From assembly GCA_029339195.1 (NCBI GenBank), contig JAPTJF010000467.1:1-47627 (forward strand): a DNA stretch of 47,627 bases, in the 5' to 3' direction. The first letter of the stretch is position 1, and each line of letters opens with the position of its first letter. The position numbers and the translations under genes were made by a program. This document shows, piece by piece, positions 42,521 to 47,627 of the stretch. The notes beneath the pieces are model-generated. The model was not told the DNA's origin, did no database searches, and saw only the letters and a program-made list of their open reading frames with translations. This DNA is from Micractinium sp. NFX-FRZ. Its lineage: Eukaryota; Chlorophyta; Trebouxiophyceae; Chlorellales; Chlorellaceae.

Positions 42521-44501
42521 TCAGCCAAGGTGGCGCCCGCTGGCGCTGCGGCCTGCCTGGCGCAGCACCCAGCACGCCGCCTCCGCCGCCCCGCCCTCCT
42601 GCGCCATCTCCCCAAGGACCACCACATGCTGTGCCTGCTGTGCCGGCGTGAGCGAGTGGATGAAGAAATCGGAGAAGTCCTGCAGAAAAATGGTGGCAGG
42701 AAGGATGGGGGGTGGGGGCGAGGGGCTGGGCGGCGGAGGAGGAGAGGGGGTGGGTGGAGGTGGGGATGGTGGCAGGAAGGATGGTGGCAGGTGGCGCCGA
42801 CGTGATGGAATGCAGATGGGTAGCACTGGCGGGGGGGAGGAGTGGAGGCGGGGGTGGAGGGACGGGAGCAGGGTACTGTACAGGCAGTGTGGGTTGCGCA
42901 GGCAGGCAGGGCAGGGCACAACGGGAGTCACAGGATGGAGCAGGGGCGCAGAAAGGGTGCCCGCCGTGCACGCTGTGCACGCTGTCAGCTGCACAAGCTC
43001 CCCCGCCTCGCCACCTGGCACTCACCGCACGCAGCGAGGCCCCCACCCCCAGCAGCCGCAGCGCCTGCATCAGCGCCTGCATCTGCTCACGGGGCCGCTC
43101 ACCCTCGCCAGCCCGCCCCGCTGCTGCCAGCAAACCCAGCGCTTGCTGTGTGGCGTCCCCAGCAGCTGCCGCCACGGCCGCCTTGCCGGCGCTACGGCCA
43201 GCGCGGGCTGCACAGGCAGTGGGGGCCTGTGCTGCCTGTTCGGCGAGCGTGATGCTGGATCCAGCGGCACCGGGCGCCGCTTTCAGACTCCCAATGCCGT
43301 CGGCGTCAACCGTCAGCTGCGCAGCGTCGGGTGCAGAGCCAACCACGCCAGACTGCTGCGCCTGCTGCTGCTCCGACAGCCGCTGCTGCTCTGGCAATGG
43401 TGCCTGCTGCGCCTGCTGCTGCTCCGACAGCCGCTCTGGCTGCCGAGCCGCTGGCCCCTCCTGAGACGACAGCGCCCCAGTGGCACCCATTGGCTCATCT
43501 CCCGTGTCTCCTTCCCGCCGCTCTGCCTGCAGCCCTGGCTGCTGCCGTGCCAGGGCCGCCTTCCGCTGGCGCCGCGTGCGCACGCTGGGCCGGTTCTTGC
43601 GCTTGTGCCGCCCCTGAGGCTGCCCCGCTGCCGCCTCCTCCTGCCGCTCACAGCTCGGCTCATCGGCCAGCCACACCCGGCGCTGCCCATGACCGCTGCT
43701 GACACCCAAAGGCTGCGGCCCTGCGGAGAGTGCACGCTGCCTGTGTTTGTTTGGTTGGCCCTTGCCCCTGCGGCGCACCTGCTGCTGCAGATGCAGCTGC
43801 CGCTGTTGCTGGCCGCGGCCCTCCACAGCTGCTCCCCCCTCCTCTCCCTCGACAACAACCACTCGCCGAGTCTGCTGCTGCTCCGCATCCTCTTCAGAGC
43901 CCCCAGGTCCGCCCTCCAGCCAATGTTGTTGCTGGTAGTGCTGCGGCAGGAAGGGCAGCTGCTGCTGGGTCAGCCAACCACCGTCGCTGCCCTGCTGCAC
44001 CTGCTCTTCCCTATAGCCCTGCTGCTCGTACTGCAGCTCAGCGGTGCGCTGGTGCTCGTCATGCTGTTGCTCGCTGTGCCGCTGCTGCTCATTATACCGC
44101 TCCCGCCAAGCATTCTGCTGCTCATCATACTGCTGCTCAGCGTCGCGCTGCTGCTCGTTGCACCAGTGCTGCTGCTGGAACTGCTGTTTATGATCGCGCC
44201 GCTCGCCGTACCACTGCTTGCCACGTCGTGCCTGCTCAGCATACAGCTCCTCATCGTAGCACTGCTGCTGTGGCACTGCAGGGGCTGGCTGCCCTTGTTG
44301 CTGCTTCTTCAAGCATCTCTCTGCCTGCTCTGGTGACTGCTGCTGCTGCTGCCTGGGCAGCTGCGGCGACTGCACCTCGACGCCTGCGCCCCCAGCTGCT
44401 GCGCTGCAACCAGGCGACGTCTCCAAGGCTTCCAGAGACAAAGACAATGCCGGCTCCTGCTGTTCCGTCGGCAGGATGCCGCCCCAGTCAGCCTGGGTCA
44501 T
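42521..44501 (-). CDS. Gln-rich low-complexity protein of unknown function
   Basis: Two exons, 44501-43026 and 42679-42521, join in phase to 544 aa from the ATG at 44501. I do not recognise a family. Residues ~60-220 are dominated by Gln/Glu/Arg with a repeating EQQ spacing (EQQYDEQQNAWRERYNEQQ and similar), which probably forms a long charged coiled coil. A very basic stretch (GRHKRKNRPSVRTRRQRKAA) could be a nuclear signal. RLSEQQQAQQ occurs twice in tandem. The C-terminus (DFSDFFIHSLTPAQQAQHVV) looks like an ordered amphipathic helix pair. In frame upstream lies a hydrophobic stretch starting from a GTG at 44540 (RRACLVLVSLAM), so an upstream coding exon with a signal peptide is possible and the start is uncertain. 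The poly(A) signal close after the stop supports a real transcript. Confidence 0.6.
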
Positions 44502-45450
44502 GGCCAGCGAGACCAGGACCAGGCAGGCGCGGCGGCCCACACCTGCACGGCGGAGGGCGGAGGGACAGCAGTGGCAGGTGCCCAGGGCGTGTCGGGCGCG
44601 GCTTTAAGGCCTTTCGGCTGCTTCTGGCCTCATACAAGGCAAGTTCAAGCGTCAACCGGGCCGAGGGGCGCGGCAGCAAGGGGCCGCTGGGCGGAGCCCT
44701 AGCGCGGAGCATCGGTGCCCCATCTCTGGCTAATTGATATGCACACGGACCTAGGGCGACGCTGGAATACTCGGATGCGTCAAACGCGCGAGCACAGCTC
44801 GCACCGGGTTGTGCCGCTCTTTGGCCCCCCGGTTTGTGTTCTGAATGCAAATGTGTGCAATCTGAAAGCGCATTACATGCATCACACGGAAGGCCGCCCA
44901 TCGGTATCGGTCTGCACACCGCCGCCGCCGCCGCCACCTAGGCGACGAGAGCGCTCGAGTCGTCGCGCCTGTACAAAACTCGCTGCTCATTTGCAGGGTA
45001 GTACATCTTACAGCACTGGTCCGACCTCTTTGCAACCCCGATTCTGTGCCCTGCACCCGTCCGCATCAATCACCCAGTGACTTCTACAGCAGAGCGAAGT
45101 TTTGTGCGGTGAGCGGCCTAGGGGTGGATGTAAGTGCTTCTTTCCTTCTTGGCCCCTCGACGGGGGCAGCAGCGGGTTGATACTAGGCCGTGTAAATTTA
45201 AAAACTCATACGTGACGGTGCCGGGCAGGCGAGCACGGGTAGCTTGGCAACCCCTCCTGCGTCTGACCACACGAGCAGCCATGGAACGACAGCTGCACCG
45301 GTCAGAATGCATCACATGCACGAAAGTAGAGAGCTAGCAACCCCGTTGTTTCAAACCTTCAAGGTTGCCAGCAGCCTGGACAACCAGATGCTTGCTCGCT
45401 TGCCCCGCCCACGGCCACCCCACGCCGCCCCCTGGCCCGCTGCTTGAGCG
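44502..45450. other. Intergenic between the Gln-rich and ICMT-like genes
   Basis: About 950 bp holding the promoter of the Gln-rich gene and the 3' UTR of the ICMT-like gene. A minus-strand TGTAA at 45008-45012 is a candidate poly(A) signal for the latter. A CCG run lies near 44921-44935. No tRNA-like structure or protein family was seen. Confidence 0.5.
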
Positions 45451-46631
45451 CTACCGGCGCAGCCAGCGGTGGTGCGTGCACCACAGCCAGCGCGGCGTGT
45501 GCTGGGCGTAGTCAGCAAACTGCTGGCCAAATGCCGCCGCCAACGCTTGCTCCTCCCTGCATGTGTGAACAGCAAGCAGAAAGAGTTACTTACGGAGGCG
45601 CGGATAAAGGGGGCCATGCGCTCACGGCCAAACTGTCTGGCTCCCCGTGTCACAGCACCCGGAGGCAGGCTGGCGTCGAACTGCCCGTGTCCAAGCAGTC
45701 ATAAAGGCCCAGTTGTGCAGGGTGACTGCAATCACACTTCAGCAGCACCTGGGGATGACTAGCAGCTCCAAGTAGGCCAGAAAGGGCACCAGCATGGCCA
45801 GCAGCAGCCAGACGGTGTTCGCCGCAAGCACCAGGGCAGCGAGGAAGAGGGCAGCGCCGACATACATTGGGTTGCGGCTGAGGCTGAAGGGGCCGGTGGT
45901 GACCAGCTGGTGCACGGGGCGGAAGCGGGGGTGCACCCTGCGTGGTGAGGGCCGTCATTCCTTTAGTCAACAAGTTCTCGAGAACAGAGACAGGTTTCAA
46001 TGCCGTGGAGCGGCTGAGTCCGAAGGGGCCGGAGGTCGCCAGCCGGCGTACAGGGCGAACACGAGGGTGCACCCTGTGCGGCGCCACCAGGCAGCACCAC
46101 CGGGGTAACTGGGCTGGGTGGTTGGGCGAGCAGGCGTGAGGGGCAGGGGAGGACAAATGACAGCACAGCTGATGCGAAAAGCTGCATCAATAGTGCATGC
46201 CACCAGGCAGCTGCTAAGCAGTGCTGCCCTTGCTGCCTGCCACCCCTGGGAGCAGCCACACATCTTACTGACGTCAGCAACCTGCCATCCAGGGCCGGCT
46301 TGGCCCCCTGCTGGCCCACGCTCACCCATGCCTGCCCAGCTCTTTCCTTGAGACATGCATGAGCAGCAGGCCAGCGGCTCCTGGCAGCAGAAACGCCAAC
46401 AGCCTGCTGGGGATCGAGAGAGTCGAGCGCATCAGGGCGGCTGTGTGCAGGGCCATGGCCAGGGTGGCGGCGGCGGCGGCGCTGCCGGCGACTGCGGCGG
46501 CGGTGCTGCAGCGGCGCCGACCTTGGAAGCAGCCCCAGCCCAGGGATTATGTCGGGCAGCGCCCCCGGAGCCAGACGTTGCAGGCACAGCCCGAGCGCCA
46601 GCCCGGCTGCCGCAAACACGGGCGGCTTCAT
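45451..46631 (-). CDS. Isoprenylcysteine-methyltransferase-like (ICMT/PEMT family) small membrane protein, 5' structure uncertain
   Basis: The last two exons are clear: 45937-45749 encodes VHPRFRPVHQLVTTGPFSLS, RNPMYVG and a hydrophobic pair of helices ending LELLVIP, and 45556-45451 encodes REEQALAAAFGQQFADYAQ to the stop. That is the cofactor-binding end of the family (TGPF.LSRNPMY and the closing PREE). The first exon ends at the GTGAGC donor at 46325. A complete phase-consistent 141-aa model starts at the ATG at 46456. However, the ATG at 46631 starts a typical family N-terminus (PPVFAAAGLALGLCLQRL) in another frame, so a one-base indel, an unseen intron or gene decay separates the two. 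Likely substrates are prenylated proteins or phospholipids at an internal membrane, but the substrate cannot be told from sequence. Confidence 0.6.
46008..46081 (-). repeat. Intronic copy of the start of the conserved ICMT-like exon
   Basis: The 74 nt align without gaps to 45872-45945, the start of the exon 45937-45749 together with its acceptor, at roughly three quarters identity by eye. The copy reads VHPRVRPVRRLATSGPFGLS against the true VHPRFRPVHQLVTTGPFSLS. It lies in the intron just upstream. Confidence 0.85.
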
Positions 46632-47505
46632 TGGCACGGTGACGGCGGCTGTGGGCATTTGGCGATTGGAATTTCAGCTAAATCGTATGACACAGGCGAG
46701 GCGGCAGAGTGGAGGCCGACGGAAAGGGTGTGGAGGGGTGCAGCCCCTGCAGCTGTATGCACCGCCGACGAGATACTGCATCATCAGATGCTGCATGGGG
46801 ACCCAGCTCGCAGCGTCAAGCTGCCATAGGACAGGGCTTCGTATGTAGTCGGGTCAAACTGGGGCGTCCACGAGCCGTTGGGCGGGTCTGGGACCCCCCA
46901 GCACCCAGGTCACCTCTCCCCTTGGACAACCTTTGGCGCTGTTGCCCCCCACCGACTAGACACACCGTCCAGCAACGCGCAAAGCCGACGCCTATTGCAC
47001 AGTGTACCCTCTGTTCACTCTACCCGATGACAGGGTCGCTGCTGGCCAGCCCAGGCAAGAAGTGACGGGGGAAGGGGAACAGCAGGATTGGTCGGGTGCC
47101 ACCATGGACGGGCATGTGGCTTGTGATGCTGCCACCGTGCTGGGGTCCTGCTGCCGCACATAGCATGCCCCGAGCCAGTGGCCAGCGGTCACCTGACCAA
47201 ACTCCAGTGCCAGCAGGGCACACTGAAGTCGGCGTCTATCTGTTCTTGGACACACTGGCTGGGGAACGTAGGCAAAAGGCACAGGAGCGCGCAGCAGCGT
47301 TGGCACCTCCAGGCACGCTGTGGCATGAGCGCTGCCTCCGGAGCGGCATGCAGCTGGCACAGAGCGCCTGCCCCACAGGGCCTGCCCTCTCCTGTTGGAT
47401 TGCCTTCCTTAGTGCAGCAAAGCACCTGCCTTGTGTTCTGTGCCCGCAAATGCAAGACCCCACGCCGCACAAACGCAGCATTCAGTACAGCCCAATAGCG
47501 GCCCT
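46632..47505. other. Intergenic between the ICMT-like gene and the second H4
   Basis: About 870 bp with no recognised gene. Open frames at 47096-47539 (+) and on the minus strand show only generic composition. It should contain the ICMT-like promoter. Confidence 0.5.
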
Positions 47506-47544
47506 TGCTCTTTCCAGTGGGAGGGGTGGTGTTGAATAACACCA
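47506..47544 (-). terminator. Histone 3' hairpin and downstream element of the second H4
   Basis: On the minus strand this is the same hairpin as after the first H4 (GGTGTT, loop ATTC, AACACC at 47543-47528). AAAGAGCA follows at 47513-47506 with the same 14-nt spacing. The hairpin lies 44 nt after the stop. Confidence 0.9.
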
Positions 47545-47587
47545 GTTTGTTTTGTGTGAAGAAGGCTTGGGTGCAGGCCACAGGCGC

Positions 47588-47627
47588 TTATGCGCCGAAG
47601 CCGTACAGGGTGCGGCCCTGGCGCTTG
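47588..47627 (-). CDS. H4: Histone H4, 3' end only
   Basis: The last 12 codons and the stop of an H4 gene run off the window edge. They encode [12 protein letters not shown] and are identical in nucleotide sequence to the end of the H4 at 2716-3027, including the unusual terminal Ala. The 3' UTR is also nearly identical. An H3 partner probably lies outside the window. Confidence 0.93.
   Translation of the reverse strand, partial: KRQGRTLYGFGA

Noticed and set aside
41910..44540. One continuous 876-codon minus-strand frame
   Set aside because: Only 44501-43026 looks like the real exon. A good donor at 43025 and acceptor at 42680 remove the proline-rich middle, and the rest overlaps the beta-propeller exon antisense.
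44502..45450. Search for tRNA or other structured RNA genes in the larger gaps
   Set aside because: No A/B box pair or cloverleaf was recognised by eye. A covariance-model scan would be needed to exclude them.
47096..47539. 147-codon plus-strand frame near the right edge
   Set aside because: It overlaps the H4 3' UTR, which is nearly identical to the other H4 UTR, and has no recognisable domain.

Overview
The window is nuclear DNA of a green alga, most likely a trebouxiophyte of the Chlorella type. The reasons are high GC, many short GT-AG introns (often GTGAG at the donor and GCAG at the acceptor), UGUAA-type polyadenylation signals, intronless histone genes ending in a hairpin, and plastid-type proteins whose closest relatives are plant proteins. 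All coordinates were worked out by eye. Exon joins were accepted only when reading phase and family motifs both agreed.

Layout from left to right: the 3' part of a gene ending in a poly(A)-binding-protein C-terminal (MLLE) domain (+); a divergent histone H3 (-) / H4 (+) pair; UPF2, the nonsense-mediated decay adaptor (-, 16 exons); a BEACH-domain protein that continues into armadillo-like repeats (+, 14 exons); a plastid D-ribulose kinase of the XK1 type (+, 10 exons); a 30-exon gene fusing a cellulose-synthase-type GT2 enzyme to a GH9 cellulase-like domain (+, 1507 aa); a plastid universal-stress-protein-like gene (-); a five-bladed beta-propeller protein (+); a Gln-rich protein of unknown function (-); a small isoprenylcysteine-methyltransferase-like membrane protein (-); and the 3' end of a second H4 gene (-).

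The most striking gene is the synthase-GH9 fusion at 23562-35183. The GT2 half keeps its catalytic motifs. In the GH9 half the Asp pair, the His signature and the general-acid Glu all appear to be missing, so it looks like a tethered, dead cellulase. Tunicate cellulose synthase carries a degenerate GH6 domain fused in a comparable way, so this would be an independent parallel using a different hydrolase family.

The second theme is structural. In at least six of the genes, introns carry short, partly decayed copies of the adjoining exon end, often with the splice site included. The USP-like gene has amplified such a copy into a small array.

The genes do not form an operon or an obvious pathway. 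Shared-promoter geometry is seen at H3/H4, UPF2/BEACH and USP/beta-propeller. Convergent 3' ends are seen at synthase/USP and beta-propeller/Gln-rich gene.
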